From Alphaproteobacteria bacterium (GTDB taxonomy: Bacteria; Pseudomonadota; Alphaproteobacteria; Rhizobiales; Aestuariivirgaceae), in NCBI GenBank assembly GCA_024640405.1, contig JAHEFB010000025.1, positions 1 to 63,154 on the forward strand: a stretch of 63,154 bases of DNA. The letters are read 5' to 3'. Shown here piece by piece: positions 26,727 to 35,047 of this stretch. Numbering within the stretch: position 1 is the stretch's first letter; each line of letters starts with the position of its first letter. The position numbers and the translations under genes were made by a program. The notes below the pieces were generated by a model. The model saw only the letters and a program-made list of their open reading frames with translations, was not told where the DNA came from and did not search any database.

Positions 26727-27401
26727 TCAGGATGAATTGCTCGCCATGCGCGCTATGGCGTCTATATGCACCTGGGCACAGTCCAGCGTATCGAAACCGG
26801 GCTGGTGACCATCGAAGGCCAGGAACAGGTCGGTTCCGCCCAGCAGAATGATTTCAGCTCCTTTTGCAGCCAATGCCCTTCCTGCTTCGAACACCGTCGC
26901 GCGTTGTTCGTCGGTAACCCTTGCGGTCAGTGCCATGTCCACATAAGCGCGGTGAATCTGGTCTATTTCTTCCGGATCAGGAACCAGAACCTTGGTCGAC
27001 TTGATGCCGCCGTAGAACCGCGTCTTCATAACGGTATCAGTGCCCAGCAGACCAACTTTTCTGAACGACTTCAGTGCAAGATAGTTATCCATCTCTTCAA
27101 CAAAGTCGATAATCGGCAATGGCGACAGTGGCCAGAACTCGTCCATGCAAAAATGCCCGCCAATTGATGTAATGGCGACAACTTCAGCACCGGCGGCCTG
27201 CAGTCTCTCTGTCAGCCGAACAAATATTTCCGCCTGGGGTGCCGGTTGCCGTGCTTCGAAATTATGGACGAGCGTGGGCGCATCCGCGTGAACGATGGTC
27301 ATCTGCAGCTCTGCATCCAACGCCTTCATGGCATCGACCAGGCCGCGATAATACAAATCCGTCGCAGCGGGTCCGATGCCGCCAATCAAGCCAATGTGCA
27401 T
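26727..27401 (-). CDS. Aspartate/glutamate racemase family protein, catalytic Cys replaced
   Basis: A 224-residue protein: HIGLIGGIGPAATDLYYRGLV opens the Asp/Glu racemase fold. Where catalytic members have CNTxH, this has SIGGHFC (Ser in the place of the first Cys). Where they have GCTE, it has GGTD. PLPIIDFVEE and the rest fit the family. It may be a non-racemising member (hydrolase, isomerase or decarboxylase-like), or the nearby Cys of GHFCM could serve. ATG at 27401 behind AGGGGTGG. Convergent with the GFA gene. Confidence 0.75.
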   Translation of the reverse strand: MHIGLIGGIGPAATDLYYRGLVDAMKALDAELQMTIVHADAPTLVHNFEARQPAPQAEIFVRLTERLQAAGAEVVAITSIGGHFCMDEFWPLSPLPIIDFVEEMDNYLALKSFRKVGLLGTDTVMKTRFYGGIKSTKVLVPDPEEIDQIHRAYVDMALTARVTDEQRATVFEAGRALAAKGAEIILLGGTDLFLAFDGHQPGFDTLDCAQVHIDAIARMASNSS

Positions 27402-27666
27402 AACCACCCCTGATGATCGAGTCGTAGTACCAAGCCAATCGATGTTAACATAATTCGATCAGGGCAAAGGAGAATTGACTGCCCTTACAATGTGCATCTT
27501 TACATCGAACCATTGGCTCAGAAAATGCACAGGACACGCCCGGTTCGATCAGGTTAATCTGTATACCTTTTTGCGCGCAGCAATTGGTGCGTAGGCAGGA
27601 GTTCGGGTTTCGGTAACAATCGCTAGTTATGGATTTTATGAGAGGCTCAATGAAAGGAACGTGGCA

Positions 27667-28044
27667 ATGAGTGGCGAACCCGTCCACCTGAAGCGTAGCG
27701 AATGGGCGTCCGACGACCGCCTTTGGAAAGGCGTGCTGGAGGACAAGGCAATGGGGACGGATGTTACAATCCTGTTTTATTCAACCGAAGAGGTTGGTGT
27801 TGGCCCCAAATGGCATGTGCATCCCTATGATGAGATTTTCATAGTCCGTGCCGGCCGGGCCCTGTTCACCATCGGCGAAACCAAGATCGAGGCCAAAGCG
27901 GGCGAAATACTGCTTGGCCCGGCAGACATCCCGCACAAATACAGCAATCTCGGTCCGGGCCTGCTGGAGACCACGGACCTCCACGTAAGTGACAGATGGA
28001 TTCAAACCGACCTTGAAGACCCGGAACTGGAATCCAGCCGCTGA
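27667..28044 (+). CDS. Single-domain cupin protein
   Basis: A 125-residue beta-barrel cupin. The first motif is GPKWHVHPYDEIFIVRAG, with two His and a Glu as metal ligands. The second is ILLGPADIPHKYSNLG with one His. The role could be sugar or aromatic binding, isomerase or dioxygenase; not resolvable. ATG at 27667 lies eight bases after AAAGGA. A GTG two codons earlier is too close to that site. No obvious operon partner. Confidence 0.75.
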   Translation: MSGEPVHLKRSEWASDDRLWKGVLEDKAMGTDVTILFYSTEEVGVGPKWHVHPYDEIFIVRAGRALFTIGETKIEAKAGEILLGPADIPHKYSNLGPGLLETTDLHVSDRWIQTDLEDPELESSR

Positions 28045-28236
28045 AGATGTCGCCGAAAAATGTCAACTTGACAGCGTTGCACGTGTTTCGGCGACAACAC
28101 CGCTCTGCCAAAATTCGTTGAGACAGCGCACACCGTCAGAATGCCGCCACAAAGAATCTTTACAACTCTGACCTAGCGGCAACTTATGTATTTTCATGTT
28201 GTGGGCTGATGGGGCTGCAGAGCAGAGGAACTCATC

Positions 28237-29223
28237 ATGCGGATCATAATCAGATGCTTTCTTTCCACCACTCTCGTTGCATTGGTTTCAGGCACCGGCA
28301 TTGCCCAGGAAACCGAGCAATCAACCCGGTATACCGATAACGGGACGACCGAAACGCGGACAGTGACCAAATTCGGCAAGGGCACTCTTACGGAAACCCT
28401 GCAGGTCAAGGGCGGAACCGCGAAGCTGATGACCGGGCCCGACGCCGGTTACGCGTTCAGCGCCCTGCCCGGCGCGAAGCGCGTTACAATGCGCGACCTG
28501 GCCCGCATGAAGGACATTCCCAAGACCGGGCTTTTCATCATTGATGCAGATTATATTCCAACCAGCCTGACACAACAGCTCAAGCGCGAAGGTTACCGGC
28601 TCACAGACAAGGGTGAACTCACGGACCGCAAAGGTGAACCGATCACGCTCTTCGTGCGCCCGGAAACATTTCAGTTGACGCCCGAAACCATCGGCCCCCC
28701 ATCCGACATCTTCAAAAGCCCGGCACCACCGAGCAAGACAGATGAGCAGCAACCTTACGGCAAACAGGGGCTGTTCAGTCCGCATCCGGGCCTCCCTGAA
28801 CCGGGCATCTGGGCGAAGATCAAAAACCTTGCCAAGCGCATCAACCTTAACCCGGTCTCGGAGGCACAGGCCGCCTCTCCGTTCCCGTGGAGCTGTTACA
28901 GCTGGTCATGGCAGTGGAAGTATCGTGGTGGATTCTGCCGCGATTACCGGGCATGGACCAATGCCTATGCCTGGGGTCCGGGACCCGGCGGCAGTTGCAA
29001 CTCTCCGAAGCCGCACACCAATATTCAATACGTACGGGCCTATGCCCGGGCCGCCGGTGATACCGACGACGAATACTGCTACAACTGCGATCAGGAACAC
29101 GCCTTCGCCGATTATGACATTGGCTGTTTCTGGCCGGCACACGGCAATGGAAGTGGCTACCACTTCATCCATATGGTCGACGGCGGACTGTCTGTAGTAC
29201 GCTCTGCCGGCTGGACCCACTGA
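28237..29223 (+). CDS. Secreted Trp/Cys-rich protein of unknown function
   Basis: A 328-residue protein with a signal peptide (STTLVALVSGTGIAQ). The middle part (residues about 30-160) is polar and Thr/Lys-rich, ending PSDIFKSPAPPSKTDEQQ, a linker. The C-terminal ~110 residues are rich in aromatic residues and Cys (WSCYSWSWQWKYRGGFCRDY, YCYNCDQEHAFADYDIGCFW), suggesting a disulfide-stabilised periplasmic domain. GAGGAA precedes the ATG. A strong hairpin ends the unit. I do not recognise the family. Confidence 0.6.
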   Translation: MRIIIRCFLSTTLVALVSGTGIAQETEQSTRYTDNGTTETRTVTKFGKGTLTETLQVKGGTAKLMTGPDAGYAFSALPGAKRVTMRDLARMKDIPKTGLFIIDADYIPTSLTQQLKREGYRLTDKGELTDRKGEPITLFVRPETFQLTPETIGPPSDIFKSPAPPSKTDEQQPYGKQGLFSPHPGLPEPGIWAKIKNLAKRINLNPVSEAQAASPFPWSCYSWSWQWKYRGGFCRDYRAWTNAYAWGPGPGGSCNSPKPHTNIQYVRAYARAAGDTDDEYCYNCDQEHAFADYDIGCFWPAHGNGSGYHFIHMVDGGLSVVRSAGWTH

Positions 29224-29239
29224 GGCACGTAAAAAACCG

Positions 29240-29271
29240 GGCATCATGAGTTCAAATGGGCTCATGATGCC
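29240..29271 (+). terminator. Hairpin terminator after secreted protein
   Basis: Arms GGCATCATGAG (29240-29250) and CTCATGATGCC (29261-29271) pair perfectly across a 10-base loop. Flanking AAACC and GGTTT extend the stem partly. It lies just after the stop at 29223 and can serve both strands. Confidence 0.75.
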
Positions 29272-29370
29272 AGGTTTCATTGATGAAATGATTCAGAGAG
29301 ACAGGTTAAACTGTTGTTTTTATGCCTTTTCCCCATATCTCGCACATATGCGCAGAACCATAGCCACCGT

Positions 29371-30237
29371 TCATTCATTACCAGCCAACAGGCTCTGCAG
29401 GGCCTTCAATTTTGGTGACGTGTAGTTTTTTCGCCAAACCATCAACGTCTGGACCCGCGAATACCTCCCGGGCAATTCGCCATGTTGAAGTGTCCCGTGC
29501 ACATCGATTATGGACAGGACGGATCTGGGGATTACGGCAAACCCGGTACCGGCGGAAACGCAAGACAGCATGGCTAGATAGGACCCGACCGAGAGCGTCG
29601 TGCCCGGCACAATTCCTTCACCCAGCAGCCAGTCATTGAGGTAGCGGCGGTAAGCACAACCTTCCTCAAAGGCAATGACCGTCCGGCCGTTCAACGAGGC
29701 GGTTTTGCTGATGGAGGTGTAGGTCCTGGCTGCGACCAGGCATAACTCTTCGCTGAACACTGGCAGTGTCTGAAAACCCCTGTTGCCAACCGGCTCTGCG
29801 ATGAAGGCAACATCTATTTCCTCATTGCTCAGGCTGTTCTGAAGAGCGCCGGCGGTCGCCGTTGTGAGCCGAACTGAAACTTCGGGGTTCTCTGCATGGA
29901 ACTGCGAGAGCACCTGTGGCAGGCGGGCTGCGGCGGTGCTCTCCATGGCACCTATGCTGAAGGTCCCATTCAGGTTTTTGGTCTGCACCGCGTCGGCGGC
30001 TTCGCGCGCCAGGGTCAGCATGCGCTCAGCATAGGGCAGAAGGTTGTGGCCTGCATCGGTCAGGGTCATGCGTTTGTTGTCGCGCAGGAACAAGGCCTCG
30101 CCCAGTTGGTCTTCCAGTTGCCGGATGCGGGTGCTGACACTGGACTGCACCCGGTTCAATTGCGCAGCGGCCTTTGACACCCCACCCTGCCGCACGACGG
30201 CCTGAAACACTTCCAGCGATGCAATGTCCAACTTCAT
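29371..30237 (-). CDS. LysR-type regulator, divergent from MFS gene
   Basis: A 288-residue LTTR. The N-terminal HTH is LEVFQAVVRQGGVSKAAAQL, with QLEDQLGEALFLRDNKRMTLT following. The effector domain occupies residues about 90-288. Transcribed away from the MFS permease gene across a 76-bp region that contains a perfect palindrome, so it most likely regulates that transporter and itself. The ligand is unknown. Confidence 0.9.
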   Translation of the reverse strand: MKLDIASLEVFQAVVRQGGVSKAAAQLNRVQSSVSTRIRQLEDQLGEALFLRDNKRMTLTDAGHNLLPYAERMLTLAREAADAVQTKNLNGTFSIGAMESTAAARLPQVLSQFHAENPEVSVRLTTATAGALQNSLSNEEIDVAFIAEPVGNRGFQTLPVFSEELCLVAARTYTSISKTASLNGRTVIAFEEGCAYRRYLNDWLLGEGIVPGTTLSVGSYLAMLSCVSAGTGFAVIPRSVLSIIDVHGTLQHGELPGRYSRVQTLMVWRKNYTSPKLKALQSLLAGNE

Positions 30238-30253
30238 TATGTTCTCATTTCTG

Positions 30254-30276
30254 GAATTATAAGTTCTTTATAATTC
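30254..30276. promoter_or_regulatory. Probable LysR operator palindrome
   Basis: Perfect inverted repeat GAATTATAA (30254-30262), spacer GTTCT, TTATAATTC (30268-30276), located between the divergent LysR and MFS genes. An AT-rich dyad in this position is typical of an LTTR site. Its T-N11-A form is present within the dyad. Confidence 0.65.
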
Positions 30277-30313
30277 ATTTTTTCAGATAACTCTAAATCT
30301 GTAAAGTGTACGA

Positions 30314-31465
30314 ATGACGGAAAGACAATCTCCAGTTCTGATCGCGATTAGCGGATTTGTGTGTCTGGTCCTTGCCATGGGGATCGGGCGGTTTGCCTAT
30401 ACGCCCGTGCTGCCGGCGATGCTGGATGAGCAGCTTGTGAACATCGGTACTGCCGGCGCTATCGCATCGGTACACTTCATCGGCTACGCCATGGGCGCAT
30501 TTGCTGCCGCCTTTTTCAGCGCGAACCCCCGTGCGATGTTACTGGGTTCGCTGGTCACTGTCGCCGTTTCAACTGCAGCCATGGGCCTGTCCGACAACCA
30601 CACCGTGTGGTTTGTCGCGCGATGGCTGGCGGGATTTTGCAGCGCTGTAATCCTGATCATCGTCAGCACCCATCACCTCAAACGCCTGTCCGATCCGCAG
30701 CACAGAAATCTTCAAGGCTGGGTCTTCGCAGGCGTCGGCGCCGGCATCATGATAGTCGGATTGCTGACGCTTGGCATGATGGTGGTGGATGTCACAAGCC
30801 GCGCCATCTGGCTGGTGTTCGGCGGCCTGGCCGGACTGGGGACAATGTACCTGTTTGTTCAACAGGCCGACAGGACCGGGTCTTCAACCGCCGTTGCTGC
30901 TGATCCGGCAAGACGCCGGACACCATTATCGTGGGCCATCATCCTGCCCTACGCGGCGATGGGCTTCGGCTACATTGTTCCGGCTACCTACCTGCCGGTG
31001 ATGGCGAAGGCGATCATTCCGTCGCCTTTGATCTTTGGACTGGGCTGGCCCATTTTCGGTATCGCCGCTGCGGTCTCCACCATATTCATGGCAAGAGCTC
31101 AAGAGCGCTTTTCCAACGGGCAGATATGGTCGGTCAGCCAGACTGTCATGACGCTTGGCCTTCTGGCGCCAGTGATATTCAATTCGATTTTCGCCATCGT
31201 TTTCGCTGCGCTCTGCGTTGGCGGAACCTTCATGGTCATCACCATGGCAGGCATGAAGGAAGCCCACCGGATTGCCGGGCCTGAAGATGCGCAACGCCAT
31301 GTCGCGGCCATGACGCTTGCATTTGCGATCGGCCAGATTGCCGGGCCCATTGTTGCCGGATGGGCCTTTGAGACAACCGGCGGTTTTTCCTTGCCGCTGG
31401 TGTTGGCTGGTGTCCTTTTACTCATCAGCCTGCTGCCGATGGTCGCTGGTCGCCCCGGGGTTTAG
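30314..31465 (+). CDS. MFS transporter, YbfB/YjiJ-like
   Basis: A 383-residue, about 12-helix permease. The opening SGFVCLVLAMGIGRFAYTPVLPAML is the signature of the YbfB/YjiJ family. The conserved loop after helix 2 (SVHFIGYAMGAFAAAFFSANPRA) is also seen. Export or import of small organic compounds; substrate unknown. Regulated by the divergent LysR in all likelihood. Its stop codon overlaps the stop of the convergent anchor-protein gene by four bases. Confidence 0.85.
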   Translation: MTERQSPVLIAISGFVCLVLAMGIGRFAYTPVLPAMLDEQLVNIGTAGAIASVHFIGYAMGAFAAAFFSANPRAMLLGSLVTVAVSTAAMGLSDNHTVWFVARWLAGFCSAVILIIVSTHHLKRLSDPQHRNLQGWVFAGVGAGIMIVGLLTLGMMVVDVTSRAIWLVFGGLAGLGTMYLFVQQADRTGSSTAVAADPARRRTPLSWAIILPYAAMGFGYIVPATYLPVMAKAIIPSPLIFGLGWPIFGIAAAVSTIFMARAQERFSNGQIWSVSQTVMTLGLLAPVIFNSIFAIVFAALCVGGTFMVITMAGMKEAHRIAGPEDAQRHVAAMTLAFAIGQIAGPIVAGWAFETTGGFSLPLVLAGVLLLISLLPMVAGRPGV

Positions 31466-32124
31466 CGGTATTGCTTGATGTCGCCGTACCGGCCGCTGGT
31501 ACGCAGGATGATGGTCACATCCTTACCGGTCCTGTTGCGCCACCACCAACCGTGCTCGCCATCAAACCGGGCCGTGAACTGACCGGTCTTCCCGGCAACC
31601 GCACGGCCTTTTTCGTATGTCACCGACTGGCCTTCCGCCTCGCCATGCAGGTTGAAGTTGACCACCGCTCCGCCGGTTTTCCAGCCAAACTCCAGAACAT
31701 CTCCCTTGTGCATCTCAAGCTTGAGTTCCATGCCTTCACCGGGAACGAGTGTCAGCGATGTCTCGTCTGTTTGCCGGTCATACTGGTCCTGACCGTCATG
31801 CGCGTAGGCCGGGGTTGCTATCAGCGAGGCAAGGAATTGCCCGATGATACTTGCCTGCCGGCCCGTTGCGGACCCGGACCGGCCGTCAAGCCCGGAACTG
31901 CGCTGCCTGTCGGCTTCTGCCTCATCGGCAAGTTGCGATTTGATTTCGCCCATTTCCTTCAGGCCCAGCACCTTGCCGATCCCGGTCGGATCGATGCCAT
32001 ACTCGGACGGCAGCACGACGGTCACCAGCACGGTTGCAGACAGGCCGATGGCGACGATGGTCGATTTCAGCAGTTGGGCAGAGCTCGGCAACTCTGATTT
32101 TGGCGGAACTGGTGTGTTGTACAT
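31462..32124 (-). CDS. Transmembrane anchor protein paired with HupE
   Basis: A 220-residue protein with one N-terminal membrane segment (STIVAIGLSATVLVTVVLPSEYGI), a Ser/Gly-rich linker containing an Ala/Tyr segment (LIATPAYAHDGQ), and a C-terminal beta domain (ELKLEMHKGDVLEFGWKTGG, GEHGWWWRNRTGKDVTIILR). The beta domain would lie in the periplasm. It starts 20 bases after the HupE-like gene and is surely co-transcribed. Such anchor proteins are commonly found next to HupE/UreJ-2 genes; the function is undefined. Confidence 0.75.
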   Translation of the reverse strand: MYNTPVPPKSELPSSAQLLKSTIVAIGLSATVLVTVVLPSEYGIDPTGIGKVLGLKEMGEIKSQLADEAEADRQRSSGLDGRSGSATGRQASIIGQFLASLIATPAYAHDGQDQYDRQTDETSLTLVPGEGMELKLEMHKGDVLEFGWKTGGAVVNFNLHGEAEGQSVTYEKGRAVAGKTGQFTARFDGEHGWWWRNRTGKDVTIILRTSGRYGDIKQYR

Positions 32125-32143
32125 GACTAATCTCCGATGAGGT

Positions 32144-32878
32144 TTAAGCGACCACGTAACCGGTCAATTGATATCCGATCAGCGTGAAACCGGCGGTCAT
32201 GACCGCCACGTTCGCGGTGTAGGCGTGTCTGGTGAAACTGCCGGTACGGCGCCAGAAGCCCATGGTTATGAGCATGAGCCCCAGCGCTGCGATCTGGCCG
32301 AGTTCAACACCAACATTGAACGCCAGCAGATTCGGCAGCAGCCCGTATGGGGCGATGTCATAATCGAGTATTTTGGTTGCCAGGCCAAAGCCGTGGAACA
32401 GGCCGAACATCAAGGTGGCCAGCTTTGTATCGGGTTGAAAGCCAAACCAGCGCTGGAACGCCCCGATATTGTCCAGCGCCTTGTAAACCACCGACAGCCC
32501 GATAATGGCGTCAATCAGATAGGCATTGAACTGCCATCCGAAATAAACCCCGGAAATCATGGTGATGGAGTGCCCAAGCGCGAACAGGCTGACATAAACG
32601 GCGATGTGTTTCGGGCGATACAAAAAGAAGATCACACCCAGCAAGAACAGCAGGTGATCATATCCGGTGACCATATGTTTGGCGCCGAGATACATGAACG
32701 GCACCAGATGCGGCCCGACAATCTCCTGGATGTAGCCCTTGTCCCCCTCGGTGACGTTGTGCGCCAACGCGTCGGCCACGAACACCGGCAGAACGAACAG
32801 CGACAACGCCACCGTTAACCACAACCGGGCCAGAGGCCGTGGGCAACCTGTTTCGAATTGAGACGAATGAGCTCGCAT
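32144..32878 (-). CDS. HupE/UreJ family membrane protein
   Basis: A 244-residue protein: an N-terminal export-like segment (LWLTVALSLFVLPVFVADALAH), then HupE-type helices. Typical motifs are GAKHMVTGYDHLLFLLGVIFF, LFALGHSITMI and LMFGLFHGFGLA, with conserved His that suggest metal (Ni or Co) transport. ATG at 32878 follows GGAGAA. First gene of a two-gene operon with the transmembrane anchor protein. No urease or hydrogenase gene is in view, so the metal and target enzyme are unknown. Confidence 0.8.
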   Translation of the reverse strand: MRAHSSQFETGCPRPLARLWLTVALSLFVLPVFVADALAHNVTEGDKGYIQEIVGPHLVPFMYLGAKHMVTGYDHLLFLLGVIFFLYRPKHIAVYVSLFALGHSITMISGVYFGWQFNAYLIDAIIGLSVVYKALDNIGAFQRWFGFQPDTKLATLMFGLFHGFGLATKILDYDIAPYGLLPNLLAFNVGVELGQIAALGLMLITMGFWRRTGSFTRHAYTANVAVMTAGFTLIGYQLTGYVVA

Positions 32879-33273
32879 GTTCTTCTCCAACCGCACTTTC
32901 CGGGTGAAAACATGCAATCGAAGGGCCAGACCGGTGTCTCGGTATCGTGAGCCCGTGCGAGACGTGCAATGAGAATGGGGAATGACAACCCGCTGCAGGG
33001 TATTTGAGGGCTATTCGCCGGGTCTGCTTGTGGCCGATTGACAGCTTCGAACCCGTTTGAGACCTTCGTCCATCTTCTTGAAATATCAGGGATATGCCAA
33101 CTTTCAAATATCAGGGCTATGCCAACTAATGACATTGGAACAAATCGTGAGAACCGCCGCTAATGCCCCATTTGCAAGAAACTGCTCGTAGTTTTGACCG
33201 TGCAGTTGCACTTGCTACAATCACTGTTTCGGGGTTCAATCGACATGCGCCCATAGAGTGGGAGGAAATTTCC
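32879..33273. other. 395-bp intergenic region with a direct repeat
   Basis: Divergent region between the HupE operon and a secreted-protein gene. It holds two 22-bp direct repeats, AAATATCAGGGATATGCC... at 33081-33102 and again at 33106-33127, differing at one base and spaced 25 bp. No gene is supported. Confidence 0.5.
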
Positions 33274-33750
33274 GTGGGTAATGCGCCGAAACCAAATCAT
33301 ACACGAACGCATTCAGAATCAAGCAGTTGCAAGAAGCGACTGACAGGCATGGGATTGGTGTTGGTACTCGGAGTACTTGCCGGCACCCAGGCAGTAGCTG
33401 AGACGCTGGATGGCGCATCAGTTAGGAAACTGGCACATCAAGGCGTGTGGGCGGGTCGAGATAAGTGGGGCGGCTATTGGAGTTGGAACGCGGATAACTC
33501 GGTTTGCCTTCGTTTGTTTGATCAAAACGGCGAATGCTCAGACACTGGCAGCTGGAAAATCGTTGGTGATGAAATTTGCTATGAGCTTAAGTGGTGGGGT
33601 GAAATCATGGGTGTGAGATCCCAGTGCGTCAGCGTGAACAGGCTCAGTGATATCCATTATGAAACTCGATTCCATGGAGGCGCAATGGCCTCGACATTCT
33701 TCAAATTCACCGTGCTGATTGGCGGTCACGTACGGACGTCATGGCCTTAA
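33274..33750 (+). CDS. Secreted protein, possibly DUF995-like
   Basis: About 158 residues from a GTG at 33274 behind GGAGG (seven-base spacing). A long basic lead precedes the hydrophobic segment MGLVLVLGVLAGTQAVAE. The mature part has a Trp-rich front (GVWAGRDKWGGYWSWNADNS), then CSDTGSWKIVGDEICYELKWW, with four Cys likely to pair. The succession of a W-G-x-Y segment, a GSWKIVGDEICYE segment and a Cys resembles DUF995 proteins. An ATG at 33163 would give a less likely long leader. Monocistronic. Confidence 0.55.
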   Translation: MGNAPKPNHTRTHSESSSCKKRLTGMGLVLVLGVLAGTQAVAETLDGASVRKLAHQGVWAGRDKWGGYWSWNADNSVCLRLFDQNGECSDTGSWKIVGDEICYELKWWGEIMGVRSQCVSVNRLSDIHYETRFHGGAMASTFFKFTVLIGGHVRTSWP

Positions 33751-33876
33751 TACCGTCTATCAGATGATCTGTGGGTCATTCGACGACCTTCTGAGCATGC
33801 TTGCTCCCAGATCTTGGCACGTATCGCTGCTGGCCGCAGTTGACCTTAGTCCAAGGTGTGGTCATGATCCTTTTTG

Positions 33877-34680
33877 ATGCAGAGAACACGGCAATCCATC
33901 ACCACTGGCCGCATTGCGCCGCTCCGCCGGGTCTGTCCGGCAATCCGTATAGCCATAATTCCACTCGCCATTGCGGTGTGCATGTTATTGACAACCTGGT
34001 TTTCCGCACCGCCGACTTCTGCCCAAAAGAGCATTGAAGTTGATCTGGCTCTGATACTTGCAGTCGATTGTTCCAATAGTGTTGACAGCTCGGAGTTTGA
34101 TTTGCAAATGCAGGGGCTAGCCCGTGCTTTTGTTGATCCGTTAGTGATTGCTGCCATCAAGCAAGGCAAAATGGGCCGTATCGGCATTATGGTCATCGAG
34201 TGGTCAGGCTTACAAAACCAGAAGGTCGTCGTCCCCTGGACGATTGTCAGCGATGACAAATCCGCACATCAAGTCGCTGGGGCAGTATCAGCAGCGCCAC
34301 GTCTGACAGCGGGTAAAACTTCGATTTCCGGAGTCATCAACTTCGGAATTTTTCAGCTCGTCAACAGTCCGGTTTCCGCCCGTCGTCACGTTATTGATAT
34401 CTCCGGTGACGGAGTTAACAATAGTGGGGTCGAGAGACCAGAGGCCGCTCGCGACCGTGCCGTTGCCGCCGGTATCACAATCAACGGGCTCGCTATTCTG
34501 AATGAAGTCGACGACCTTGATATCTACTTTGAAAAGCACGTTGTTGGAGGTGCAGGAAACTTCGTGGTCGTCGCAAACGACTATAAAGCTTACGGTGACG
34601 CTATCAAACGCAAACTGCTGCAGGAAATTTTAGGTCTAAATATCTCAAACCACATGTCGTGGGAATTGAAGCCGACATGA
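33877..34680 (+). CDS. DUF1194-type VWA protein, exported
   Basis: A 267-residue protein with an N-terminal membrane or signal segment (IAIIPLAIAVCMLLTTWFSA, cleavage near PTSA). The domain IEVDLALILAVDCSNSVDSSEF carries the MIDAS D-x-S-x-S variant (DCSNS). HVIDISGDGVNNSG and GITINGLAIL are typical of DUF1194 proteins, which are periplasmic VWA domains of unknown partner. Start uncertain (TTG 33874 / ATG 33877). A TTGD-like site is absent, so expression may rely on a weak ribosome site. Confidence 0.8.
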   Translation: MQRTRQSITTGRIAPLRRVCPAIRIAIIPLAIAVCMLLTTWFSAPPTSAQKSIEVDLALILAVDCSNSVDSSEFDLQMQGLARAFVDPLVIAAIKQGKMGRIGIMVIEWSGLQNQKVVVPWTIVSDDKSAHQVAGAVSAAPRLTAGKTSISGVINFGIFQLVNSPVSARRHVIDISGDGVNNSGVERPEAARDRAVAAGITINGLAILNEVDDLDIYFEKHVVGGAGNFVVVANDYKAYGDAIKRKLLQEILGLNISNHMSWELKPT

Positions 34681-35047
34681 TCTGAAACCATTAGCCCATG
34701 GGTGTGCTTGCGAAAATTATTAACCAAGACGATTGCAGTGCGGCTGCCTGAACCATGATTGCTGTTGAAGTACTTTGCAGGCGATAGACGGGCAACACCA
34801 AGGCAGATATTGGCAGCTTGTGTTGATAAAGTTGTAATTTTTGGGAGTCGACTTTTTCGGAGCAGTGAAGCAAATTCCATTCTCCAACTTAAATTTGCCA
34901 CCGCTGTCCCCGACACGATCACACAGAAGAATTTGGCTATTATGACCGTACCCCTGCTGAATTTTGGAAACACTCCCTCACGAAGCCGAGGTTTTCTGAC
35001 CACAGCAGACTTGTCACCATCGCAGACGGGGCGTTTTCGCTGGAACC
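34681..35047. other. 367-bp region between convergent genes
   Basis: No gene is supported. Some short frames exist but lack ribosome sites. No strong terminator is seen despite the convergent arrangement. Confidence 0.4.
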
